A stretch of 9,166 nucleotides of DNA from an uncultured Clostridia bacterium (GTDB lineage Bacteria > Bacillota > Clostridia > Christensenellales > DTU072), in NCBI GenBank assembly GCA_944350065.1, contig CALVOD010000049.1, positions 1 to 9,166 on the forward strand, written 5' to 3'. The position numbers and the translations under genes were made by a program. The first letter of the stretch is position 1. Every line of letters begins with the position of its first letter. Under the pieces are notes generated by a model. It did not search any database and was not told the DNA's origin. It saw nothing but the letters and a program-made list of their open reading frames with translations. Below are positions 1 to 6,648 of the stretch, piece by piece.

Positions 1-878
1 ATGCTCATGAACGCAAGCACGGGAACGAAAACCTGATAAGACCTTACGTCGAGGTATCCGCCGGTTACGATGATCATTACCGGGAAAAGGATACGGAATA
101 TCGACCTGAGGAATCCGAGGAAAATTCCGCCTATCGAATATATCTTCTGTCTCTCCACCGTGTTGGGGGTGATGACCGCCACTATCGCCTGCGGGTTGTC
201 GCTGTACAGCGCGGTGAAACGTCCGCGGAGGGTGAACAGCGCGTGCAGCAATACGAGCTTGGAAGTGTATTCCATCGACGCGGGGATAAACGGTATCACG
301 CTCGAAATTACCGCGATCGGGATACCGTAAAGCATCATAAAGGGTTTATATCTGCCGAATTTACGGCAAAGTTTTTTCCTCAGGAACCAGTTGACGAGGT
401 TGGAGGCGCCGGAAATGACGAGTATGTTCGCCACTATCTGCGGTAAGCCTTTGATGACTTTCTCGAACGGCGCGCTCGGCACGAAATACAACGCGATACC
501 TATCGCTATGGTGGAGCTATAAGCGATTATGCACTTACGCGCGGTATTCTTATTGATATGACCGAGGTTCTCGAAAACGGTCATCGCGAGCGGTTCCATA
601 TATAGCGTGAGGTACCGCACCACGAGAGCGATAATGGAAATTATGCTGAAGTCCATCAGCGATATGCCCATTATCGAGCCGGCAAAATAGCCTTGCGCAA
701 AGACGATGGTCTCGCCGCAGATAAACGTAAATCCGCATATACCCATCGTGCCGAAACAGTAAGAGGCGAATTCCTTGATGGACAGGCTTTCGCCTTCGAG
801 GGGCTTGTTCCAGTGTTCTTTCAGAAATCCTATGCCGTCTTTTATCAACGACTTCAGTTTTGCAGTTTTGGCGCCCAA
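1..878 (-). CDS. MFS-type transporter, probably GPH (MFS_2) family, C-terminus cut by the window edge
   Basis: The minus-strand frame is open from 878 to base 1 and gives 292 residues of a polytopic membrane protein. Hydrophobic segments lie at about residues 45-65, 75-95, 115-133, 145-165, 180-198 and 250-272. The loop KFGRYKPF (173-180), followed by a helix, resembles the GRFRP-type loop of glycoside-pentoside-hexuronide:cation symporters. A second loop, TPNTVERQKI (237-246), fits the central cytoplasmic loop of that family. The substrate cannot be told. I chose the TTG start at 878 because AAGGAGGG (886-893) sits 7 bases upstream; the only other candidate, GTG at 926, has no such site, and an in-frame stop lies at 942-944. 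The MFS-like nature is fairly sure; the GPH subfamily is a tentative reading from loop motifs. Confidence 0.72.
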   Translation of the reverse strand, partial: MGAKTAKLKSLIKDGIGFLKEHWNKPLEGESLSIKEFASYCFGTMGICGFTFICGETIVFAQGYFAGSIMGISLMDFSIISIIALVVRYLTLYMEPLAMTVFENLGHINKNTARKCIIAYSSTIAIGIALYFVPSAPFEKVIKGLPQIVANILVISGASNLVNWFLRKKLCRKFGRYKPFMMLYGIPIAVISSVIPFIPASMEYTSKLVLLHALFTLRGRFTALYSDNPQAIVAVITPNTVERQKIYSIGGIFLGFLRSIFRILFPVMIIVTGGYLDVRSYQVFVPVLAFMS

Positions 879-885
879 CGCAATA

Positions 886-893
886 CCCTCCTT
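886..893 (-). promoter_or_regulatory. Ribosome binding site that fixes a TTG start
   Basis: On the minus strand AAGGAGGG lies 7 bases before TTG at 878. It is a near-perfect anti-16S match, and no ATG or GTG is placed correctly behind it, so it decides the start of the transporter gene. Confidence 0.8.
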
Positions 894-950
894 GACCGTA
901 AAGTTTTGAAAAAACGCTGCCTCCACACGGGCGTGCGCACGTTACGATAT

Positions 951-979
951 ATTCTATCACGAAAAAAAAGCGATTTCAA
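951..979 (-). promoter_or_regulatory. SigA-type promoter of the transporter gene
   Basis: On the minus strand a -35 TTGAAA (974-979) and a -10 TAGAAT (951-956) are separated by exactly 17 bases, and TG one base before the -10 gives an extended -10. The predicted start near 945 leaves a leader of about 65 bases before the TTG. The gene therefore need not depend on read-through from the phosphatase gene upstream, which ends at 1053 without an obvious terminator. Confidence 0.75.
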
Positions 980-1052
980 TAGCGAACGCTCCGAAATTAC
1001 CCTTTTTTAATTGAAGTTAGCTGAAAATCCCTCGAAACGGTATCGGATCGCC

Positions 1053-1538
1053 TTACGGACGCAACTCGTCCCCGACAACTTTCAGAAGCGCCGAGCAACC
1101 CGAAAAAATATCGCTGTACGCCGTTAAGAAATCGCGGGTATACCACGGGTCGTCGACGTCTCTCGACTCGCCCGCGAAGCTCATCAGCAAACGCACTTTG
1201 TTTTCGGGGTCGCCGCCGAAAAGCCTCAGCATATTGCGTATATTGTAAATATCCATCCCCACGATATGATCGTAATACGCGTAATCGGCTCTTTCGAGTT
1301 TCACCGCGTATTTCCCCGCGCAGGAAATCCCTCTTTTTTCAAGCTCTTTGACCGTGCCGCGGTGTACGGGCGAGCCTATTTCCTCCGAGCTCGTAGCCGC
1401 AGAAGCTATGTATACCCTGTCCCCTATCCCCGCTTTTTCCGCAAGGTCTTTCATCACGAATTCCGCCATCGGCGAACGACAGATGTTGCCGTGACAAACG
1501 AAAAGTATCTTGATTATCTTACCGCTGTTTGCGCTCAT
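1053..1538 (-). CDS. Low-molecular-weight protein tyrosine phosphatase
   Basis: This 161-residue protein has the normal length of the LMW-PTP/arsenate reductase fold. The phosphate-binding loop near the N-terminus is VCHGNICRS, with nucleophile Cys15 and Arg21 (CX5R). The general-acid loop is DDPWY, with Asp130 as the likely proton donor. The residue before the second loop cysteine is Ile19; arginine phosphatases such as YwlE carry Thr there, so phosphotyrosine is the more likely substrate (inference from family knowledge). Expected role: cytosolic dephosphorylation, perhaps counteracting a bacterial tyrosine kinase. The ATG at 1538 overlaps the TGA of the upstream reductase (ATGA), which suggests translational coupling. 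The reading frame stays open upstream to 2081, but that stretch lies antiparallel-frame within the reductase gene and is not phosphatase-like. Confidence 0.9.
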   Translation of the reverse strand: MSANSGKIIKILFVCHGNICRSPMAEFVMKDLAEKAGIGDRVYIASAATSSEEIGSPVHRGTVKELEKRGISCAGKYAVKLERADYAYYDHIVGMDIYNIRNMLRLFGGDPENKVRLLMSFAGESRDVDDPWYTRDFLTAYSDIFSGCSALLKVVGDELRP

Positions 1539-2236
1539 ACGGAATACCCCCCGTCCACGGGAAGCACCGCCCCGGTTATGAACGAAGCTCCGTCTCCTAT
1601 AAGAAAAGCCACCGCTTCCGCCACGTCCTCCGGAGTTCCCGCGCGCATAAGCGGAGTTTCTTCCACGAGCGCCGCCCGCGCTTCCTCCCCGAGCGCCGAA
1701 TTCATGTCCGTAAGTATGTATCCCGGCGCTATACAGTTCACCGTTATCCCGGAAGGTCCCAGCTCTCTCGCCAGCGAACGCGTCAGCCCTATCAGCCCCG
1801 CCTTCGCCGCCGCGTACACGCTTTCGCAGGACGCGCCGCGTATCCCCCACATGCTCGCTATATTCACTATTCTGCCGTATTTCACGCTTATCATATACGG
1901 CGCCGCCGCCCTTATCACGGCGAACGCGCCGCCGAGATCGGTTTCGGTTATCCGCGCCCATTCTTCGTCGCTGACGTCCTGTATCTGCCCGAATCCCGCA
2001 ACGCCCGCGTTGTTCACCACTATTTCCGCTCGCGCCGTTTTTACGGCGCGCTCCGCTTCCTCTTTCGAACGCACGTCGCACTTCAGCGTCTTCGCTCCCG
2101 TCTCTGTAGCGAGTTTAAGCGCAGCTTCTTCGTTCGCATTGTAAGTAAAATATACGTCGTAGCCGTTTGAAACTAACTTCTTCACTATCGCCGCGCCTAT
2201 ACCGCGCGATCCGCCCGTCACGAGCACTCTTTTCAT
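1535..2236 (-). CDS. ymfI: SDR-family reductase, probable elongation factor P 5-aminopentanone reductase (YmfI-like)
   Basis: This is a 233-residue classical short-chain dehydrogenase. It has the dinucleotide motif TGGSRGIG (7-14), the CDV turn (53-55), NNAG (75-78) and the catalytic Ser128, Tyr141 and Lys145. The stretch SMWGIRGASCE (128-138) and the later CIAPGYILTDMN are the pattern I associate with YmfI-type EF-P 5-aminopentanone reductases rather than with fatty-acid FabG. YmfI reduces the pentanone group on the EF-P lysine to 5-aminopentanol, using NADPH as expected for this family. FabG-like 3-oxoacyl-ACP reductase is the alternative. Two oddities: the region before NNAG is several residues short, and the usual tetrad Asn in the (T/V)NL motif is Asp100 (TDL). 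It is first gene of a two-gene operon with the phosphatase. GGAGGT at 2241-2246 precedes the ATG. Confidence 0.85.
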   Translation of the reverse strand: MKRVLVTGGSRGIGAAIVKKLVSNGYDVYFTYNANEEAALKLATETGAKTLKCDVRSKEEAERAVKTARAEIVVNNAGVAGFGQIQDVSDEEWARITETDLGGAFAVIRAAAPYMISVKYGRIVNIASMWGIRGASCESVYAAAKAGLIGLTRSLARELGPSGITVNCIAPGYILTDMNSALGEEARAALVEETPLMRAGTPEDVAEAVAFLIGDGASFITGAVLPVDGGYSV

Positions 2237-2250
2237 ATAAACCTCCGCGC

Positions 2251-2273
2251 GGGCGCCGCGTTACGCGGCGCCC
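2251..2273 (-). promoter_or_regulatory. Perfect 10-bp GC hairpin in the reductase leader
   Basis: The arms GGGCGCCGCG (2251-2260) and CGCGGCGCCC (2264-2273) are perfectly complementary around a 3-base loop. From the predicted start near 2278 the mRNA would begin about five bases before this hairpin and reach the ribosome binding site five bases after it. No T-run follows, so it is not an intrinsic terminator. It may act as a 5'-end stabiliser or modulate translation initiation; that role is inferred. Confidence 0.6.
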
Positions 2274-2284
2274 CGTCACGTTAA

Positions 2285-2313
2285 AGTATACCACGCCCGC
2301 CGCCTTTTGTGAA
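2285..2313 (-). promoter_or_regulatory. SigA-type promoter of the ymfI-like/phosphatase operon
   Basis: On the minus strand the -35 TTCACA (2308-2313) and the -10 TATACT (2285-2290) are 17 bases apart, with TG one base before the -10. The predicted start is near 2278, giving a leader of about 42 bases. It diverges from the plus-strand promoter at 2417-2425, and the two share a region of about 100 bases. Confidence 0.78.
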
Positions 2314-2359
2314 GCGGCTGAAGGCGCGCGGCGCGTCGCTTTACGTCGATTTTCACAAC

Positions 2360-2386
2360 GTTCGTCTTAAGAACACATACTGTTCG
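2360..2386. promoter_or_regulatory. Possible operator: three GTTC/GAAC half-sites spaced 11 bases apart
   Basis: GTTCG at 2360, GAACA at 2371 and TGTTC(G) at 2381 alternate in orientation, with the GTTC/GAAC cores 11 bases apart. GAACA and TGTTC form a dyad with a 5-base spacer, and GTTCG recurs 22 bases apart. The array lies just upstream of the -35 position of the plus-strand promoter and behind the divergent reductase promoter. The spacing fits successive helical turns, but the motif is short and may be chance. Confidence 0.25.
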
Positions 2387-2416
2387 CGGTAAACGCTTCC
2401 ATTTCGGCGCCGTTTA

Positions 2417-2425
2417 TGGTATAAT
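2417..2425 (+). promoter_or_regulatory. Extended -10 promoter of the plus-strand operon, predicting a leaderless mRNA
   Basis: TGG followed by the perfect -10 TATAAT (2420-2425) forms an extended -10. The hexamer at -35 distance (TTCCAT, 2397-2402) is poor, as is usual for extended -10 promoters. A start 6-8 bases downstream falls at about 2431-2433, only 3-5 bases before the ATG at 2436. There is no room for a ribosome binding site. Confidence 0.65.
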
Positions 2426-2435
2426 CAGCGTTAAT

Positions 2436-3458
2436 ATGGACGAAAACCGCGACGCGCTTACGGAATACGCCCGTTCGCAGGAGAAAAGACTCAACGAACT
2501 GGACGAATTGCTCGCCGCCCCCGAGATACTCGGCGACGGCGTTTTGTGGCGCAAATACGCGCGAGAAAGGGATTCCGTGGAAAAGACCGCTCGCGCCTAC
2601 CACAGGTGGACGGAACTCAAAGAGTTGCGCGAAGCCTGTCTTGCCGACGCGGCGGCTCTCACGGGCGACAAGCGCCGCGCGGCGGAAGCGGAAGCCGACT
2701 CCGTCGGAGCGGAACTCGACGAAGCGTACTCGGCGCTTCTTCTCTCCTCGCTTCCCGCAGGCGACGCGAAAAACGCCGTAATAGTCGAGATACGCGCTTC
2801 CGGCGCCCCTTCGGGAGAATTCGCCTCGGAGCTTTCGGCATATTACTCCGAATTCGCGCGCGACAAAGGTCTCGATATCCGCATTCTTTCGTCGGCACGC
2901 TGCGAAAGCGGCGGATACAAGGAAATCGCGCTGCGTATGGAAGGCGAAGGCGCCCTCGAATATTTCGGGCGCGAAAGCGGCGTTCAACGCGCCGAATACG
3001 CGGGCGGCGTTTCCCGCACCGTGACGACGGCGGCGTATCCGGCGCGCGACGAAAGAGTATACGAGCCCCGCGAGGAGGAGATCCGCATAGAGCTTTTCCA
3101 TTCGGGAGGCGCGGGCGGTCAGAACGTCAACAAGGTGGAGACCGCAGTACGCGCAAGGCATCTTCCTACCGGCATATTCGTCGTCTGTCAAGACGAGCGC
3201 TCGCAGGCGGCGAACCGCAACCGCGCGGTAAACGAATTGACCGAACGCGTGCGGGCATACTATAACGGGCTGCAAGAGGATATTTTCCGCGAAGGGAAGG
3301 AAAAAGCGCGGCTTAACCGCGACAAAATACGTGTCTACGACCACGTGCGCAAAGAATTGCGCGATTCGCGGCTGTCCGCTCCTCTGCCTTTCCGCACCGC
3401 CCGCGCGAGCGCGGCGCTTGCGGAAGCGCTCGCCCTTTTACGGCTCGAAAACAAATAG
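2436..3458 (+). CDS. Divergent class I release-factor-like protein with GGQ but without a codon-recognition tripeptide
   Basis: This 340-residue protein aligns over its whole length with bacterial RF1, which is usually about 355-360. The N-terminal helical domain (about 15-110) is followed by an RF core with GGYKEI (159-164) and ESGVQR (180-185). The catalytic loop GGAGGQNVN has GGQ at 227-229, and HLPTGIFVVCQDERSQ (242-257) is well kept. These support peptidyl-tRNA hydrolysis on the ribosome. What is missing: the PxT tripeptide of RF1 (or SPF of RF2) is replaced by AGG with about two residues deleted (186-199); the RAGTGGDEA motif reads RASGAPSGEF; and the C-terminal RTYNYPQ-RVTDHRI block survives only as IRVYDH. 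It is therefore unlikely to read stop codons normally and is better seen as an RF1 paralogue or rescue-type hydrolase. The ATG is chosen by homology; it has no ribosome binding site. It ends in TAG, 27 bases before the helicase. Confidence 0.82.
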   Translation: MDENRDALTEYARSQEKRLNELDELLAAPEILGDGVLWRKYARERDSVEKTARAYHRWTELKELREACLADAAALTGDKRRAAEAEADSVGAELDEAYSALLLSSLPAGDAKNAVIVEIRASGAPSGEFASELSAYYSEFARDKGLDIRILSSARCESGGYKEIALRMEGEGALEYFGRESGVQRAEYAGGVSRTVTTAAYPARDERVYEPREEEIRIELFHSGGAGGQNVNKVETAVRARHLPTGIFVVCQDERSQAANRNRAVNELTERVRAYYNGLQEDIFREGKEKARLNRDKIRVYDHVRKELRDSRLSAPLPFRTARASAALAEALALLRLENK

Positions 3459-3485
3459 CGTACCCTCTTTTTTACGGAGAACGGA

Positions 3486-5939
3486 ATGGCGATATCTGTA
3501 AACAAACTGGATATTGATTGCGTAACGACGGTGTTATCGTCGCGTTCCGCCGTATACAAAACGGCGGAGCTTGCGGCAAAAACGAACCGCCTGCGCAAAA
3601 GCGACTTCGCGCTCGGTAAAATAGCCGAAGCGGTACTCGCGTTGCGCGCGGGAAGCGGCGCCGTTCTGTCGGACGGCAAAGGTTTCTATACCGCCTCTTT
3701 CGGTCAGCGCGGCGAATACGAATTCTCCTTCGCAACGGGCGTGCTCCCTTCTCCGCTCAAGCGCGACGACATAATTTTTTACGATTTCTCGGGAGATGGC
3801 TCGACGGATCTCAGACTCAACGACAGACGGCTGGAAACCTACCTCAAGGACCGCGCCGGATTCGCCGCCTCCATAGTCCCCGCCCGCACCCGTCCCGTAA
3901 GCGCGGCGTTCGACAAGCTGTACCGTATTTCGGGCGCGGAGCGCGTGGACTTCCCCATGCTCAACGCCGAACAGAAGGAAATCGTCGAAGCGGAAGACGG
4001 CAACATTCTCGTACAAGGTGTCGCGGGAAGCGGCAAAACCAACCTTTGCATAGACAAAATCGTTTTCGCGGCGGCGCGCGGCTACGCGGGCAAAGTGCTT
4101 TACTCGACCTATTCGCGCGGACTGTTGACGGACACCCAACGCAGGGTGAACGCTTTCGCCGCGGACATAGAGAACTTCGTTGCGGAATACGCGCGCGGCA
4201 GAGTGCGTTTCACCGATTCCGACCACAAAAAGGCGGTGGAGAACAAGCTCGGCGTTTATTTTGACGTGGACGAGGACGACAAAATCGCCGCCGCCCTTAC
4301 GAAAACCGCCGAATTTCTGCGCAACAAGGTGGATTACTGCCTTATCGAAGACCTTTACCGCAAATATTGCAACGGCAAACGCCGCGAATGCGGCGAGAGC
4401 TATTTCCTTCACGAGTTCGTGCCAAAATACGCCGCGCTCAAAACGGAAGGCGCCCTTCAGAAAGTGAAGCACCTTTCCTACGAGGTGGTGTATAAAGAGA
4501 TATACGGCTACATTTTCGGCAAAGCCGATCCGAACGCGCCCGAAAAAATCACGACACGCGAAGAATACCTGTCGGCGCGTCGGGGCACGCTTTCTCCGCA
4601 GGAGTGCGAGGCGATATACAGGATAGCGCGCGAATACGCCGCGCACCTCGCAGCCGGCGGGCTTACCGACAACAACGCCATGAGCAGAAGCATGCTGAAG
4701 TCGCGCGGCAACCTGCCCTATTACTCCGTTGCGGTGCTCGACGAGGTGCAGGACCTTACCGAAATCAATCTCCTGTTTATGAAAAGCACTGCGCGCAAAA
4801 TGTTCTGCGTGGGCGACGCTTTGCAGATGATAAATCCCTCCTATTTCAGTTTCGCTTTCCTCAAGCGGCTGATGTATTCTTCGGAGACGATGACCATACG
4901 GGTACTCAAGCACAACTACCGCAACACCCCGCGCATAGCGGAGATAGTGGAACGGCTGAACGACCTGAATATCGCGCGTTTCGGTACCCATAATTTCGTA
5001 TTGAGGAGCCGTCCCGTAGATTCCGCGACGGAAACGAGCGCCGTCTACGTGCGCGGCGAAGCCCTTGTCGGAATGATGGCGGAGCTTAAACTCGACAATT
5101 ATACGCTGATAGTTTCCTCGGAGGAAGTCAAGCGTAAGCTGCGCCCCGTGGTAGGTAACCGCGAGATACTGACCGTCTCCGAAGTCAAAGGTCTCGAGCG
5201 CGATACGGTGATATTATACGATCTGCTCAGCGACCACAGCGACAAATGGGCGGCGCTCGCGCGAGCGGGCGTAAACCGCAAAAGCGCCGACGAAAATTCC
5301 GTTTACCGCTATTATTTCAATTTGTTTTACGTAGGCGTTTCGCGCGCCAAAGCGCACGTATACGTTTGCGAGCGGGAGCGGATACCCTTTTTCGACGAAT
5401 TTTTCGCGACGGAATTCGCTTCGCTCACCCCGCGGGAAGCGTTGAACAGGCTCGACAAAATACTCGCGCGGACGGAAACGGACGACGCCGATTTAAGCGA
5501 GCGCATAGAGGAATTCATGCGGCTCGGGCAGTATGCCAACGCGCGCGTCGCGCTGGACAGGCTGCGCGACGACAATATCCGCGCCGCGTACAGGGACAGA
5601 ATAGACGTCCACGAGGAATTCATCTCCCACGGCAACTACCGCGAAGCGGGCGTCAGGTACTGGGAAAAAGGTCTGTACGACGACGCGAGGGAGATGTTCG
5701 GACTCTCCGGCGACAAACTGCTGACGGAATTTATGGACGCCTGCCTCGGCGACGACGCCGAGCGGGCGTTGGACTACGATATCGTGAAGTATTTCGCGGA
5801 CGTAGGCAACAACGAAGTGGCGCGCAAACTTATTTTAAGCACGATACGCAACGACCTCGAAGAACTCAAAAAAACACAATCCTCGCTCAACGCCTCGTTC
5901 AAAGCGCTGAGAAGATCAAAGGAGAAGAAAAATGGATAA
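3486..5939 (+). CDS. UvrD/Rep-like superfamily 1 helicase with unusual N- and C-terminal regions
   Basis: This 817-residue protein carries a full SF1A motif set: Q-motif LNAEQKEIV (159-167), Walker A GVAGSGKT (178-185, Lys184), Ia LYSTYSRGLL, II LDEVQD (418-423), III VGDALQ (442-447), IV LKHNYRNT (474-481), V EVKGLERDTV (566-575) and VI YVGVSRAK (615-622). ATP-driven translocation on single-stranded DNA is expected. Residues 1-155 before the Q-motif match no domain I recognise. Residues 640-817 are helical with TPR-like pairs (LGQYANARVAL, HGNYREAGVRYWEKGLYDDAREMF) and end in a basic tail, which suggests a protein-interaction module. There are no nuclease motifs, so AddA or a Cas-like role is not indicated. 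GGAGA at 3476-3480 precedes the ATG. Its last 8 bases overlap the next gene. The exact function is unknown. Confidence 0.88.
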   Translation: MAISVNKLDIDCVTTVLSSRSAVYKTAELAAKTNRLRKSDFALGKIAEAVLALRAGSGAVLSDGKGFYTASFGQRGEYEFSFATGVLPSPLKRDDIIFYDFSGDGSTDLRLNDRRLETYLKDRAGFAASIVPARTRPVSAAFDKLYRISGAERVDFPMLNAEQKEIVEAEDGNILVQGVAGSGKTNLCIDKIVFAAARGYAGKVLYSTYSRGLLTDTQRRVNAFAADIENFVAEYARGRVRFTDSDHKKAVENKLGVYFDVDEDDKIAAALTKTAEFLRNKVDYCLIEDLYRKYCNGKRRECGESYFLHEFVPKYAALKTEGALQKVKHLSYEVVYKEIYGYIFGKADPNAPEKITTREEYLSARRGTLSPQECEAIYRIAREYAAHLAAGGLTDNNAMSRSMLKSRGNLPYYSVAVLDEVQDLTEINLLFMKSTARKMFCVGDALQMINPSYFSFAFLKRLMYSSETMTIRVLKHNYRNTPRIAEIVERLNDLNIARFGTHNFVLRSRPVDSATETSAVYVRGEALVGMMAELKLDNYTLIVSSEEVKRKLRPVVGNREILTVSEVKGLERDTVILYDLLSDHSDKWAALARAGVNRKSADENSVYRYYFNLFYVGVSRAKAHVYVCERERIPFFDEFFATEFASLTPREALNRLDKILARTETDDADLSERIEEFMRLGQYANARVALDRLRDDNIRAAYRDRIDVHEEFISHGNYREAGVRYWEKGLYDDAREMFGLSGDKLLTEFMDACLGDDAERALDYDIVKYFADVGNNEVARKLILSTIRNDLEELKKTQSSLNASFKALRRSKEKKNG

Positions 5940-6648
5940 CAACGACGTCAGGACACTTATCGAAGCGTTCAGGGGCTACCGCGAACTTATCACGCCCATA
6001 CAAGCCAATCTTAACGAATTCGTGGCGACGTACGAAGGTATGCGCAACGACATAGAGAAGCTGAACGGCGCGTTTCAGGGCGATCTCAAAGGCAACCTCG
6101 ACAAAATATACCGCACCCTTTCCGCGCAGGCGGAGAAGGCGACGGACCTGTCGTCGCGGATAGACCGTTTCGTGACGGTAGCGAACAAATACACCGCCGA
6201 CGCCGAAAAGCTGATGACGCTTATGGAAAAAATTTCTTCGAGGCTCGAAGCGGTGCGCTCGACGGAAGCGAAAGCGGAAGCGCAGCTACAGCGGCTCGAC
6301 GAAATGCTCGACGAAAAGCGCAAAAACTATAACGTCAAGGATCTCGAGAAAATGCTCGAAACGTATAACGAAAACGTCGGCAGGATGAGCGACTTCGTAA
6401 ACAATTCGGTTGCGGGCAACATAGCCGAGAGCAACCGCACGTTGCAGGACATCAAGTCGGCTAACGACCAGCTCGTGAAAGAACTCGCGGGCGAAAGGAA
6501 GTCCGTGGAAGCGCTCGCGGCGGCTTCGCGCGAAACGAGCAGATTTCTGCAGAAGGTAGTGGAGCAGAACGACGTAAACGAAGCGTATATTTTCGAAATA
6601 CTCGACAAATGGGCGGAAAGCCGCAAGGTACGCACGAGGAAGAAATAG
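5932..6648 (+). CDS. Coiled-coil protein of unknown function
   Basis: This 238-residue, nearly all-helical protein is rich in Glu, Lys, Ala, Asn and Leu, with no signal peptide or membrane segment, so it is probably cytosolic. Heptad-like stretches run at about 20-130 and 135-215, interrupted around KRKNYNVKD (129-137). The C-terminus is basic (RKVRTRKK). It could be a scaffold or a filament-type partner (SMC-like or methyl-accepting-like helices), but nothing identifies it. The start lies within the helicase end (8-base overlap) and is preceded by AAAGGAGAAG (5918-5927), a good ribosome binding site. Its TAG is followed directly by the ATG of the next gene. The close packing suggests a fixed ratio with the helicase and the membrane protein. 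No family is assigned. Confidence 0.85.
   Translation: MDNNDVRTLIEAFRGYRELITPIQANLNEFVATYEGMRNDIEKLNGAFQGDLKGNLDKIYRTLSAQAEKATDLSSRIDRFVTVANKYTADAEKLMTLMEKISSRLEAVRSTEAKAEAQLQRLDEMLDEKRKNYNVKDLEKMLETYNENVGRMSDFVNNSVAGNIAESNRTLQDIKSANDQLVKELAGERKSVEALAAASRETSRFLQKVVEQNDVNEAYIFEILDKWAESRKVRTRKK

Noticed and set aside
550..960. A 136-codon minus-strand open frame starting with ATG at the transporter gene
   Set aside because: It is in a different frame from the hydrophobic transporter reading, begins inside the promoter region near 951, and has an Arg-rich shadow composition.
1539..2081. Upstream in-frame extension of the phosphatase to a 342-residue protein
   Set aside because: The extra part is Arg/Gly-rich, lies in another frame of the reductase gene on the same strand, and LMW phosphatases begin just before the CX5R loop as here.
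2251..2273. The GC hairpin as an intrinsic terminator
   Set aside because: Neither strand has a T-run after the stem, and it lies between a good promoter and the start codon it serves.
2371..2385. GAACA-N5-TGTTC dyad as a LexA (SOS) box for the helicase operon
   Set aside because: The Gram-positive LexA box is GAAC-N4-GTTC; here the GAAC and GTTC cores are 7 bases apart, so the match fails.
2367..3344. A 325-codon open frame antisense to the release-factor-like gene
   Set aside because: It covers a clearly homologous gene on the other strand and has no motif; it is a compositional shadow.
3459..3485. A separate promoter or terminator between the release-factor-like gene and the helicase
   Set aside because: The 27 bases hold a ribosome binding site and a T-run but no hairpin or -10/-35 pair, so co-transcription is more likely.
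3534..4991. A 485-codon open frame antisense to the helicase gene
   Set aside because: It lies wholly opposite a gene with all SF1 motifs, has no recognisable domain or ribosome binding site, and long antisense frames are common in this GC-rich, codon-biased sequence.
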